NCBI RefSeq assembly: GCF_015864825.1
Contig: NZ_JADYWL010000001.1
Location: 558,001-622,000 of the forward strand
Direction: 5' to 3'
DNA length: 64,000 nt
From: Psychrobacter sp. NZS113
GTDB taxonomy: Bacteria; Pseudomonadota; Gammaproteobacteria; Pseudomonadales; Moraxellaceae
Each line of letters begins with the position of its first letter. The stretch's first letter is position 1. Below are positions 1 to 8,130 of this stretch, piece by piece. The notes below the pieces were generated by a model. It ran no database searches, was not told the DNA's origin, and was given only the letters and a program-made list of their open reading frames with translations. A program made the position numbers and the translations under genes.

Positions 1-1
1 C

Positions 2-415
2 AATGACGAGAAAAAGATGGATACCGATATCATATCTGCTAAAGATCATGGCGAAGGTTTCTTGATGTTAGAGAGCGGCCGCGCTGATGCGTTTATGATG
101 GACGATGTATTGTTAGCAGGCGAAAAGGCCAAAGCTAAAAATCCTGATGAATGGGTCATCGTTGGTACACCGCAATCATTTGAGATTTATGGTTGTATGA
201 TGCGTAAAGACGATCCTGAATTCAAAACAGTCGTGAACGACGCGCTGAACAAAACCTTTAGCTCAGGCGAGATCAATAGCATCTATGACAAGTGGTTCTT
301 AAACCCAATTCCACCAAAGAACGTCAACTTGAACTTTGAGATGTCAGACAACCTAAAAGCACTTATCGCCAATCCACACGATAGCGATCAGCCTAAAGTA
401 GCAGCAGCACAGTAG
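2..415 (+). CDS. gltI: glutamate/aspartate ABC transporter substrate-binding protein (C-terminal part)
   Basis: The window opens inside this gene; 137 codons remain and the 5' part lies upstream. The product would be the periplasmic receptor (SBP_bac_3 family) that delivers acidic amino acids to the GltJK permease. The visible part has the lobe-closing segment typical of the family (GRADAFMMDD near residue 25, then a C-terminal helix ending IYDKWFLNPIPPKNVNLNF, as in GltI/PEB1 homologues). gltJ, gltK and gltL follow on the same strand, which makes the acidic amino acid assignment likely. Polar amino acid specificity other than Glu/Asp cannot be excluded. Confidence 0.88.
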   Translation, partial: NDEKKMDTDIISAKDHGEGFLMLESGRADAFMMDDVLLAGEKAKAKNPDEWVIVGTPQSFEIYGCMMRKDDPEFKTVVNDALNKTFSSGEINSIYDKWFLNPIPPKNVNLNFEMSDNLKALIANPHDSDQPKVAAAQ

Positions 416-438
416 TATTTGTCCTTCAATCTAGCTTG

Positions 439-486
439 CTTACGTGTTCAGATCGGACTCATCGTCCATCTAGCACGTAAGTTTTT
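439..486 (+). terminator. intercistronic hairpin with T-tract between gltI and gltJ
   Basis: The outer arms CTTACGTG (439-446) and CACGTAAG (474-481) are perfect. Inside them AGATcGGAC and GTCCATCT form a second stem around a TCATC loop. TTTTT follows at 482-486. It lies in the 95-bp gap after gltI. Such hairpins after binding-protein genes usually act as leaky terminators or 3'-end stabilisers that keep the receptor more abundant than the permease. That role is inferred. Confidence 0.65.
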
Positions 487-510
487 CAATCGCTGTTCGG
501 AGAGACAATC

Positions 511-1257
511 ATGAATTATAGCTGGAACTGGGGTGTGCTCTTTGAGCATACGGGTATTGGCAACGAGCTGTATATCCACTGGATGATTACTGGTCTTGGC
601 TGGTTATTACTGATTGGTAGTATTGCTTGGACCATCGCTATGGTCGTTGGTACTGTCTTCGGTATTATGCGTACTTTACCTAACAAAACAGCTCGTCGCA
701 TCGGTACCGCTTATGTGACCTTTTTTCGTAATATTCCGCTGCTTGTGCAGCTATTTTTTTGGTTTTATGTGGCACCTGGTTGGTTGACGCCAGCGCTACA
801 AGAATGGTGGTTTAGAGATCTATCGCCGAATACATCCGCGATGCTCTCAGCCAGTATTGGTTTAGGATTGTTTACAGCAGCTCGTATTGTCGAGCAAGTA
901 CGTACGGGTATCGAGTCGCTACCAAAAGGACAGATAAACGCAGCGTATGCGCTAGGCTTCACTATTCCGCAAGCTTACAAGCAAGTACTGCTACCACAAG
1001 CATTTCGTATTATCTTACCGCCGCTTAGCTCTGAGCTGACCAACTGTTTTAAGAATGCCTCTGTCGCCTCATTAGTTGGCGTCATGGAGCTCATCAGTCA
1101 AACCAAAACCATCAGCGAATACACACAGAATAGCCTTGAGATTTATACTTATGCGACGATTATCTACCTCGTCTTTAATCTCTCGCTCATCGCTATTATG
1201 GGTCTGATCGAGCGTAAATTAAGAGTACCAGGGCTTATCGCAGGGAGTCAGAAATGA
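511..1257 (+). CDS. gltJ: glutamate/aspartate ABC transporter permease
   Basis: This 248-residue inner-membrane permease of the HisM/GltJ family has about five hydrophobic segments. The cytoplasmic EAA loop that docks the ATPase lies at about residues 127-170 (VEQVRTGIESLPKGQ, then a downstream LPQAFR segment). The start has a good ribosome site (GGAGAG before ATG 511). It overlaps gltK by four bases (ATGA), so the two permeases are translationally coupled and probably form a heterodimer. The length agrees with E. coli GltJ (246). Confidence 0.93.
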   Translation: MNYSWNWGVLFEHTGIGNELYIHWMITGLGWLLLIGSIAWTIAMVVGTVFGIMRTLPNKTARRIGTAYVTFFRNIPLLVQLFFWFYVAPGWLTPALQEWWFRDLSPNTSAMLSASIGLGLFTAARIVEQVRTGIESLPKGQINAAYALGFTIPQAYKQVLLPQAFRIILPPLSSELTNCFKNASVASLVGVMELISQTKTISEYTQNSLEIYTYATIIYLVFNLSLIAIMGLIERKLRVPGLIAGSQK

Positions 1258-1925
1258 ATATGATGACCGAACTTGCGACCGCGTATCCAGGCTTAATGGG
1301 TGGCATGATTACCACGCTAAAAGTCCTGTTTTTGGCTATTATTGGTGGTATCAGCTTAGGTACTGTATTGGCGCTTATGCGCTTATCAGGTATCAAAGCA
1401 TTAGAGATTCCCGCTAAGCTGTATGTCAATTATTTTAGATCCGTACCATTACTATTGGTGCTACTGTGGTTCTACTTTGCCGTCCCGATGATTTATTTTT
1501 GGGCAGCGGGTAAGTATCTACAACTAGATGCAGCCTTTGCCTCTTGTGTTGTCGCGTTTATGATGTTCGAAGCGGCTTACTTCTCAGAAGTCGTCCGTGC
1601 GGGTATTCAGTCTATCGGTAGTGGTCAGGTCAATGCGGCTAAAGCATTGGGCATGACTTATGGACAAACCATGCGTCTGGTGATTTTGCCACAGGCCTTT
1701 CGTAAGATGCTGCCACTCATATTGCAGCAGTGTATTATCTTATTCCAAGATACGACCTTAGTGTTCGCTATTGGTCTGACTGACTTCTTCCGAGCGGCAT
1801 ACGTACGTGGTGAACTAATGGGTCTATTGACGCCTTACATCTTAGGCGCAGGCGCTGTGTATTTCGTCCTAAGCTTGGCAGCTTCAGTCGGCGTACAGCG
1901 TGTACAAAAAAGGTTAAGGTTTTAA
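1254..1925 (+). CDS. gltK: glutamate/aspartate ABC transporter permease
   Basis: This second inner-membrane permease has 223 residues, as GltK in E. coli (224). An EAA loop is visible at about 112-155 (SEVVRAGIQSIGSGQ, then LPQAFRK). The start codon overlaps the gltJ stop. It partners GltJ and the GltL ATPase in acidic amino acid import. A 272-bp gap holding a 107-bp interspersed repeat separates it from gltL, which is unusual for this operon. Confidence 0.93.
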   Translation: MNMMTELATAYPGLMGGMITTLKVLFLAIIGGISLGTVLALMRLSGIKALEIPAKLYVNYFRSVPLLLVLLWFYFAVPMIYFWAAGKYLQLDAAFASCVVAFMMFEAAYFSEVVRAGIQSIGSGQVNAAKALGMTYGQTMRLVILPQAFRKMLPLILQQCIILFQDTTLVFAIGLTDFFRAAYVRGELMGLLTPYILGAGAVYFVLSLAASVGVQRVQKRLRF

Positions 1926-2039
1926 TAAAGGACTGTTAAGCGTTAGAGTCGATCAATGCATGGTTATCTGAACATGGTTATCTGATCTCATTTGATAGGC
2001 TCTAATGCTTTCAAAAATTAACTGCATTTATTATTAATG

Positions 2040-2146
2040 TATCGTTGATTCAGTTTAAAAGAGAGACAAGGCAACCGAGTGCAGATGTATATGTAATACT
2101 TCAAGCGAGGTTAACGCGGTAACTCTTTTATAGAGGATTGACTATA
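2040..2146 (+). repeat. 107-bp palindromic interspersed repeat, copy A
   Basis: It starts TATCGTTGATTC and ends GGATTGACTATA. The core ACAAGGCAACCGAGTGCA lies at 2066-2083. The ends form an imperfect terminal inverted repeat with TAAAAGAG on the left and CTCTTTTAT on the right. It aligns along its whole length with copies at 23786-23892 (minus), 25246-25352, 25353-25442 and 38370-38477. It sits between gltK and gltL. Confidence 0.85.
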
Positions 2147-2197
2147 TTTTGACTGAATGCAATTGGGCAAGATTAAGAACAAGGCTAGGAGCCAACG

Positions 2198-3001
2198 ATG
2201 AATAATGCTAAAACGTTTATAAATGACTTTGGTGGACTGGTCACAGACAGTGGTCATGCTAGCAATGAGATGGTCGTTGAGATAGATAGCGTTAGCAAGT
2301 GGTATGGCGACTTTCAGGTATTGACTGACTGTACCGCTCATGTCCATAAAGGTGATGTCGTCGTAGTCTGTGGTCCATCGGGTAGTGGTAAATCCACCTT
2401 GATCAAGACCGTGAATGGGCTAGAGCCTTTTCAAAAAGGCAATATTATGGTCAACGGCATCTCTGTCGGTGATCCAAAAACTAACTTACCTAAGCTACGT
2501 AGCCGCGTCGGAATGGTGTTTCAGCATTTTGAACTATTCCCTCACTTGACTATTATCGATAATTTAATGGTTGCGCAAATTAAAGTATTGGGTCGTAAAG
2601 AAGCGGAAGCCAAGCAAAAAGGCATGGCTTATTTAGATCGAGTAGGGTTGACCGTTCAAGCGAATAAATATCCTGCTGAACTATCAGGTGGTCAGCAGCA
2701 GCGAGTTGCTATTGCTCGTGCGCTAGCGATGGATCCCATAGCGATGTTGTTCGATGAGCCAACCTCAGCACTCGATCCTGAGATGATTCAAGAAGTGCTC
2801 GATGTTATGGTGGAACTGACTCGTGATGGTATGACCATGATGTGCGTGACGCACGAAATGGGTTTTGCCAGTCAGGTAGCCAATCGTATTATCTTTATGG
2901 ATGAAGGTCATATCGTTGAGAACTGTAGCAAGGATGAGTTTTTTGAAGGCGCGAAAAGTGAGCGCGCACAGCAGTTCTTGTCGAAGATTTTGAATCATTA
3001 A
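2198..3001 (+). CDS. gltL: amino acid ABC transporter ATP-binding protein
   Basis: This cytoplasmic ATPase energises GltJK. Visible motifs are Walker A GPSGSGKST (59-67), Q-loop near 109, signature LSGGQ (162-166) and Walker B with DEPTS (186-190). At 267 residues it is about 25 longer than E. coli GltL (241), because of an N-terminal extension before MVVEIDSVSKWYG. The ATG at 2198 is preceded by AGGAG at good spacing, while the internal ATG at 2270 has no ribosome site, so the extension is probably translated. Confidence 0.93.
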   Translation: MNNAKTFINDFGGLVTDSGHASNEMVVEIDSVSKWYGDFQVLTDCTAHVHKGDVVVVCGPSGSGKSTLIKTVNGLEPFQKGNIMVNGISVGDPKTNLPKLRSRVGMVFQHFELFPHLTIIDNLMVAQIKVLGRKEAEAKQKGMAYLDRVGLTVQANKYPAELSGGQQQRVAIARALAMDPIAMLFDEPTSALDPEMIQEVLDVMVELTRDGMTMMCVTHEMGFASQVANRIIFMDEGHIVENCSKDEFFEGAKSERAQQFLSKILNH

Positions 3002-3091
3002 ATAGACTTTGATTTACGATTATTTATAGCGCTGTTTCTAACATAAAGACATGTTCTAAAACTTATTTTTCTTTCCACTGCTAATGGTTAT

Positions 3092-3144
3092 ACAAAGCGC
3101 CTTATTAAAGACAGTTAAACGCTATCTTTAATAGGGCGCTTTGT
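3092..3144. terminator. long inverted repeat downstream of gltL
   Basis: ACAAAGCGCC and TATTAAAGA pair with TCTTTAATA and GGCGCTTTGT around a 13-nt loop, giving a stem of about 20 pairs. It lies 91 bp after the gltL stop and just before the next gene. The T-tract is short, so termination is probable but not certain. Confidence 0.6.
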
Positions 3145-3192
3145 ATTCAGTTTCTTTTGTATAGCTATTTGAAAAACGACTTGGAGCCTATG

Positions 3193-3816
3193 ATGTTCAC
3201 CCCCAAAGCATTTAAAGAGGAAGACTTTGAGGCTATAAAACCTTTTATCAAAGAGCAGCCTCAGGCTACTATCATCGTACAAACAAATACTGGATTAGAG
3301 GCTTGTCATATTCCGATGTACTGGCAAGATGATGGCAGTCAATACGGTTGTCTATATGGGCACATTGCCAAAGTAAATGCTTTGAACAATAGTGATAATA
3401 TTGATGCACCATGGCTGGTTATATTTCAAGATACCGGTCATTACATCAGCCCCAATTGGTATCCAAGTAAAGCAATAACTCATAAAGAGGTGCCTACATG
3501 GAACTATCGTAGCGTGCATATCACAGGATTAGTTCACCTGATAAATGAGCCTGAAATGCTGATTGAAATCTTAACGAAGCTAACCACAGATTTTGAAGCC
3601 AATCAACCTATTCCGTGGTCACTTGATGATGCGCCAGCAAACTACATTCAAGCACTTTGTCGAGCGATTGTTGGTATTCGCATCAATATCACGGATGTTC
3701 AAGCACAGTTTAAACTTAGTCAAAATAAGTCTGCTGAAAATAGAGCAGGCATAATCGCAGGACTAGGGCGACTGCGAACGGAAAAGGCAGATAAAATGGC
3801 TAAGCTAATTGGTTAG
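3193..3816 (+). CDS. PaiB-like FMN-binding protein
   Basis: A 207-residue protein of the PaiB family (FMN-binding split barrel; B. subtilis PaiB is about 207 residues and is described as a negative regulator of sporulation and protease genes). It begins MFTPKAFKEEDFEAIKPF and keeps the family's N-terminal strand pattern with ATIIVQT, and the HITG-VHLI and GIIAGL segments. GGAG at 3183-3186 favours ATG 3193 (spacing 6) over ATG 3190. An in-frame codon at 3157 lacks a ribosome site. The function in this organism is unknown; flavin binding is inferred from the family. Confidence 0.75.
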   Translation: MFTPKAFKEEDFEAIKPFIKEQPQATIIVQTNTGLEACHIPMYWQDDGSQYGCLYGHIAKVNALNNSDNIDAPWLVIFQDTGHYISPNWYPSKAITHKEVPTWNYRSVHITGLVHLINEPEMLIEILTKLTTDFEANQPIPWSLDDAPANYIQALCRAIVGIRINITDVQAQFKLSQNKSAENRAGIIAGLGRLRTEKADKMAKLIG

Positions 3817-3894
3817 ACAAGCTTGAAAATATAGTGTTTATGATACTGATGGATGTGATTTTACTTAATGATATCAACTTAATTAGGATTGACT

Positions 3895-4494
3895 ATGACG
3901 TTAAAGCGAACTGTTGGCATACTACTGTTTAATGAAGTAGAAGTATTAGACTTTGCAGGACCTTTTGAGGTGTTTTCGTTAGCTGAAAATGCTGCTAACA
4001 ATAAGTATTTTGACGTTATCACTATAGCTGAGAACCAAGCGCCAATATCTGCTAGGAATGGTCTACAAGTTATTCCTGATTATAATTTTACCAACCATCC
4101 AGACATTGATGTATTAATAATCCCTGGTGGTTATGGTGCTGAAAAAATAGAAATACATAATAAGGTAGTGATTGACTGGATCATCACTCAAGCAAACTTG
4201 GCAGAGCTTACACTTTCAGTGTGTACAGGAGCGTTACTATTGGCAGAAGCAGGTTTACTGGCTGGTAGGTCAGCAACTACGCACTGGATGGATCTGGATA
4301 ATTTAGCATCCTATCCTGATATCGATGTGATCTCTCATATTCGTTTTGTAGATGCCAGTGATGATACATGTAATATTGTCACATCCGCGGGAATAAGTGC
4401 AGGCATCCATGCAAGTCTATACTGTATCGAAAAACTAATAGATAGTGAAACCATGCGTGCAACAGCACATCGCATGGAGTTCGATATTAACTAA
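3895..4494 (+). CDS. DJ-1/PfpI family protein (isonitrile hydratase-like)
   Basis: A 199-residue glutamine amidotransferase-like fold. The nucleophile elbow is LSVCTGALLLAEAG with candidate Cys110, and PGGYGA is at 77-82. The HWM motif after the elbow and the final helix resemble isonitrile hydratases and the N-terminal domains of GlxA-type AraC regulators, but there is no helix-turn-helix domain here. AGGA at 3885-3888 sits six bases before ATG 3895, so this start is preferred over the TTG at 3889. The substrate is unknown. Confidence 0.72.
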   Translation: MTLKRTVGILLFNEVEVLDFAGPFEVFSLAENAANNKYFDVITIAENQAPISARNGLQVIPDYNFTNHPDIDVLIIPGGYGAEKIEIHNKVVIDWIITQANLAELTLSVCTGALLLAEAGLLAGRSATTHWMDLDNLASYPDIDVISHIRFVDASDDTCNIVTSAGISAGIHASLYCIEKLIDSETMRATAHRMEFDIN

Positions 4495-4534
4495 TTAAGT
4501 GAATTATTGGATAGATGAGTGAATGGCTGTTTAC

Positions 4535-4543
4535 TGATACAAT
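4535..4543 (+). promoter_or_regulatory. possible extended -10 promoter of rubB
   Basis: TGATACAAT is an extended -10 element (TGn plus TACAAT), 55 bp before the rubB start. No good -35 box is seen at the usual spacing. This is a weak prediction. Confidence 0.3.
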
Positions 4544-4597
4544 AGCGGTCAATGTTTTGAATAATTAAAATAATTCATAAACCGTATTGGAGTTCAT

Positions 4598-5827
4598 ATG
4601 AGTGTAGAAAATCCATCAGTAGCATCATCTAAAGGTATCGTCATTATTGGAGCAGGTTTGGCAGGCTGGCATGTCATCGATGCCATTCGTGCAAAAGATA
4701 AAGACATTCCGATTACTTTGGTAACGGCCGATAATGGTGATCGTTATCACAAGCCAATGCTGACCATGGCCATTAGCCAAAAGAAAAGCGCAGCAGACTT
4801 GGTAAGAGCAACGGGTATTGATGCTGCAGAAGCTGCAAATGTTAAGCTACTTGCCAACACGCAGGTTACGGATGTTGACACGACTACTCAACAGCTGCAA
4901 TTGGTCTCTGCACAGCGTTCAGATCCAGCCAACACGGATTATGCCACGATCAGTTATGGCAAGTTAGTACTGGCGATGGGTGCGCATCCTATCTTCCCAA
5001 AAAGCTTGCCAGAGGATCTCGTCTGGCACGTCAATCATATTGAGCGCTTTGGACAGCTGCAAGAAAAGCTAGCAACGGGTAGTCAGCACGTCGCTATCGT
5101 CGGTGCAGGTATGGTTGGGACGGAGATTGCAGAAGACTTACTCAAAGCAGGTCATCAGGTGACACTCATTGATTTAAACGATGCACCACTATCACAAATG
5201 CTACCACCAAAAGCGACGGCTCGTATCGCCCAAGCGGTCAAGTCGCAAGGGATTAACTTTTTAGGGGGTTATCAAGTATCTGGTATTACTCGTATCAGTG
5301 ATAGCAGCAATGAGGGAAAATTACAGGTCAGTTATGAGGCAATAGCCTCAGAAAATACGACTGCTGAGCCAATCGAACCGATTATCGTAGATCATGTGGT
5401 TGCCAGTACAGGTCTGACGGTCGATGATAAGCTGCCTGCTGCTGCTGGCGTCGAGTTCAATCGTCGCACTGGTATTGTGGTGGATGCGCCAACCTTGCGT
5501 ACCAGTACAGCCAATATCTATGCCATTGGTGACTGTATGTCTATCGATGGCGTGCCGTGTCGTTACGTCGCCCCATTACGCGCGCAGGCTGCTACTATTG
5601 CTGATGATGTATTGGGCCTAGAGCATAACGGCTATGAGCATAAACCGCCCATGATTCGCCTGAAAAACAAAGCAATCTCTGTCATGGTAACAGGTGTGCC
5701 AAAAGCGACTGGCAATTGGCAAGTAAAGACAGAAAGTGATGAAGAGCTGGTCATGGACTTGCTAAATGATAGTGATGACGTTAGCGCTACGTTGACCATC
5801 AAGTTGCCGCCAACCGTTAAAGCTTAA
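4598..5827 (+). CDS. rubB: rubredoxin-NAD(+) reductase-like FAD oxidoreductase
   Basis: A 409-residue pyridine nucleotide-disulfide oxidoreductase-type flavoprotein. The FAD Rossmann motif GAGLAG is at 18-23, the NAD(P) motif GAGMVG at 169-174, and the second FAD-binding stretch IYAIGDC at 307-313. The segment RYHKPMLTMAISQKKSAADL matches RubB/AlkT-type rubredoxin reductases, which pass electrons from NADH to rubredoxin for alkane hydroxylase and oxidative-stress reactions. No rubredoxin gene is adjacent. TTGGAG precedes ATG 4598. Confidence 0.82.
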   Translation: MSVENPSVASSKGIVIIGAGLAGWHVIDAIRAKDKDIPITLVTADNGDRYHKPMLTMAISQKKSAADLVRATGIDAAEAANVKLLANTQVTDVDTTTQQLQLVSAQRSDPANTDYATISYGKLVLAMGAHPIFPKSLPEDLVWHVNHIERFGQLQEKLATGSQHVAIVGAGMVGTEIAEDLLKAGHQVTLIDLNDAPLSQMLPPKATARIAQAVKSQGINFLGGYQVSGITRISDSSNEGKLQVSYEAIASENTTAEPIEPIIVDHVVASTGLTVDDKLPAAAGVEFNRRTGIVVDAPTLRTSTANIYAIGDCMSIDGVPCRYVAPLRAQAATIADDVLGLEHNGYEHKPPMIRLKNKAISVMVTGVPKATGNWQVKTESDEELVMDLLNDSDDVSATLTIKLPPTVKA

Positions 5828-5889
5828 TGACTGTTAAAACTAAATGGTCGTAAAATTGGGTTTATTCTAATAACTCAGTTTTTAAATCA

Positions 5890-5961
5890 AATGTTAATAG
5901 CAATGTTAACAGCACTGTTGATAGTAATGTTAATAGCAATTTTGATAGCAATGTTAAGAGC
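5890..5961 (+). repeat. six 12-bp tandem units
   Basis: Six consecutive 12-bp units of consensus AATGTTAATAGC with 1-4 changes each, from 5890 to 5961, just after rubB and just before its terminator. Read in frame they give (NVNS)-type tetrapeptides ending at a TAA, but no start codon lies in that frame after the preceding stop at 5851. It is therefore treated as a minisatellite, not a gene. Confidence 0.85.
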
Positions 5962-5962
5962 T

Positions 5963-6000
5963 AAGCCAATTGTACTAGTCATAGTATGATTGGCTTTTTT
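5963..6000 (+). terminator. rho-independent terminator after rubB
   Basis: AAGCCAAT and ATTGGCTT pair around a 16-nt loop and are followed by TTTTTT. It ends the rubB transcript. Confidence 0.75.
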
Positions 6001-6099
6001 GTGTCAACAATTTGCCATATTTTTATGATAGTTTTAGCGAAGTACCTATCTTTTATAAGATAAAGTTTTAATTAAATGATACGCATTGTATTACTATGA

Positions 6100-6129
6100 T
6101 TGACAGCTGTTTGTTTACAACGGTATAGT
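6100..6129 (+). promoter_or_regulatory. sigma70-type promoter of the leucine degradation genes
   Basis: A perfect -35 TTGACA (6100-6105) and -10 TATAGT (6124-6129) are separated by 18 bp. The predicted start near 6136 leaves a leader of about 105 nt before the acyl-CoA synthetase start at 6242. Confidence 0.6.
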
Positions 6130-6241
6130 AGTGACAATCTATATAAGACCTATTCAAGGAAGAATAACGGGTCTACAGGCTATCAATACGTACTATTTAT
6201 AAATGACCAATACGATAAAAAGTAAAACGAAAGGACTCGTT

Positions 6242-8017
6242 ATGACGCAAACTCCTGATTTTGATGCGACTCACATTGATTTTGATACTATTCTAAATAG
6301 CATTCCTAGTATTAATATGGGCGCACGCTCAGCAAATGCACCGCTTACCCAAAGCTATGATAAAGGTCCTGATGTGCCGCTTATTGAGGCGACTATCGGT
6401 GATTTTTTTGATGCTATCGTATCCAAGTATCCAGAGCGCGAAGCTTTGGTTTCTCGCCATCAAAACATCCGCTGGACCTACCGCGAGCTGCAACAGCAAG
6501 TCAATCAGCTGGCCAGTAGCATGATCGAGATGGGGCTTGAGATTGGTGATCGTATCGGTATCTGGTCACACAACAATGCTGAATGGTTGCTCATGCAATT
6601 AGCGACGGCAAAAGTTGGTGTCATTCTCGTCAATATTAACCCTGCCTATCGTACCTTTGAGTTGCAATATGCCTTGAATAAATTGGGCTGCTCAGCGCTC
6701 GTACTTATGCGCCATTTCAAAACCAGTGATTACGCCAGTCTCATCAGTGAATTGTGTCCTGAAATTTATCATAAAGACTATACCCAGCTTGATTTGGTCG
6801 AGATTCCGACGATTGAGCGTATCATTTGGATTGATGAGCCTGACAGTGAAGAGACCTTTGGCTTTATGCAGAAATTCTCCGCATGGATGGCTGAAGGTGA
6901 TGCTAACGATCCACGCGTTGCAGAGCGTCAAGCCCAGCTCAAGAACACTGATGCCATCAATGTACAGTTCACCAGTGGTACGACTGGCACGCCAAAAGGT
7001 GCAACCTTAAGCCATCGTAATATTCTTAACAATGGTTACTTCATCGGCGAGGCTATGAACCTTACCGAAGAAGATAAGCTGTGCATTCCAGTGCCTTTGT
7101 ATCATTGCTTTGGTATGGTGCTTGGCAACCTAGCGATTCTCACACATGGCGGCTGTATCGTTTATCCGAACGATGGCTTCGAGCCACTGACAGTCTTGCA
7201 AGCAGTCGAAGAAGAGAAATGTACAGGTCTGCATGGCGTGCCAACGATGTTTATCGCAGAGCTTGACCATCCGGAGTTTAAAAACTTTGATTTATCGACT
7301 TTGCGTACTGGCATCATGGCAGGGTCTAGCTGTCCGATCGAAGTCATGCGCCGCGTCATTGATGAGATGCACATGAGTGAGGTCACCATTGCGTATGGTA
7401 TGACAGAGACCAGTCCAGTATCTTGCCAGACCAATGAACATACGCCGCTTGATAAGCAAGTATCGACTGTTGGCCTAGTGCAGCCTGCGCTTGAAGTGAA
7501 AGTTGTCAATACAGAAACGGGTGAGACTGTAGCCTTGGGCGAAACGGGTGAATTACTGACACGCGGTTATTCAGTGATGAAAGGCTACTGGGGCAGCCGA
7601 TTTAAAACTCGCGCGGCCATCCAAGATGGTTGGATGCATACGGGTGATTTGGCTACGATGGATGAGGACGGCTACGTAAAAATTGTTGGTCGTAGTAAAG
7701 ACATGGTCATTCGCGGCGGAGAAAATATTTATCCTGTCGAAATTGAAAACTATCTCTATCGTCATCCAAAGATTCGTGATGTGCAAATCGTCGGTATTCC
7801 TGATAAAAAATATGGCGAAGTACTCGCGGCATGGATTATCCCTAAAGAAGCAGACAGCTTGACGGAAGAGGAAGTTCGCCAGTTTTGTAGCGAGCATATT
7901 GCGCATTATAAGGTGCCGACCTATTATCGCTTTGTCACTGAATACCCGATGACCATCACTGGAAAAATTCAGAAATATAAAATCATTGAACAAATGAAAG
8001 AAGAGTTGGGTTTGTAG
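6242..8017 (+). CDS. AMP-binding acyl-CoA synthetase
   Basis: A 591-residue ANL-superfamily ligase that activates a carboxylic acid as acyl-AMP and then acyl-CoA. The P-loop [11 protein letters not shown] is at about 243-253, the YGMTETSP motif and the GWMHTGDLA hinge segment are present, and the C-terminal lysine motif TGKIQKYK is intact. AAGGA at 6230-6234 supports ATG 6242; an upstream in-frame ATG at 6203 has no ribosome site. It is first in a row of isovalerate/leucine degradation genes, so a branched-chain or medium-chain acid is a likely substrate. That is inferred. Confidence 0.85.
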   Translation: MTQTPDFDATHIDFDTILNSIPSINMGARSANAPLTQSYDKGPDVPLIEATIGDFFDAIVSKYPEREALVSRHQNIRWTYRELQQQVNQLASSMIEMGLEIGDRIGIWSHNNAEWLLMQLATAKVGVILVNINPAYRTFELQYALNKLGCSALVLMRHFKTSDYASLISELCPEIYHKDYTQLDLVEIPTIERIIWIDEPDSEETFGFMQKFSAWMAEGDANDPRVAERQAQLKNTDAINVQFTSGTTGTPKGATLSHRNILNNGYFIGEAMNLTEEDKLCIPVPLYHCFGMVLGNLAILTHGGCIVYPNDGFEPLTVLQAVEEEKCTGLHGVPTMFIAELDHPEFKNFDLSTLRTGIMAGSSCPIEVMRRVIDEMHMSEVTIAYGMTETSPVSCQTNEHTPLDKQVSTVGLVQPALEVKVVNTETGETVALGETGELLTRGYSVMKGYWGSRFKTRAAIQDGWMHTGDLATMDEDGYVKIVGRSKDMVIRGGENIYPVEIENYLYRHPKIRDVQIVGIPDKKYGEVLAAWIIPKEADSLTEEEVRQFCSEHIAHYKVPTYYRFVTEYPMTITGKIQKYKIIEQMKEELGL

Positions 8018-8130
8018 AAATTTAACCATTCTAATCTGTTATTTTATGAATAAGATATATGAGTAAAAGCTAAAATAAAGCATAAAATAAAAAAGCCACT
8101 CGCATTTACGCACTAAAGAAAAGGGATGTC

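Noticed and set aside
1959..1989. Direct repeat CATGGTTATCTGA occurring twice after gltK
   Set aside because: Only two short adjacent units; probably a slippage duplication without wider meaning.
5854..5964. Possible (NVNS)n peptide encoded by the 12-bp repeats
   Set aside because: No ATG, GTG or TTG lies in frame between the preceding stop and the repeats, and rubB ends in another frame.
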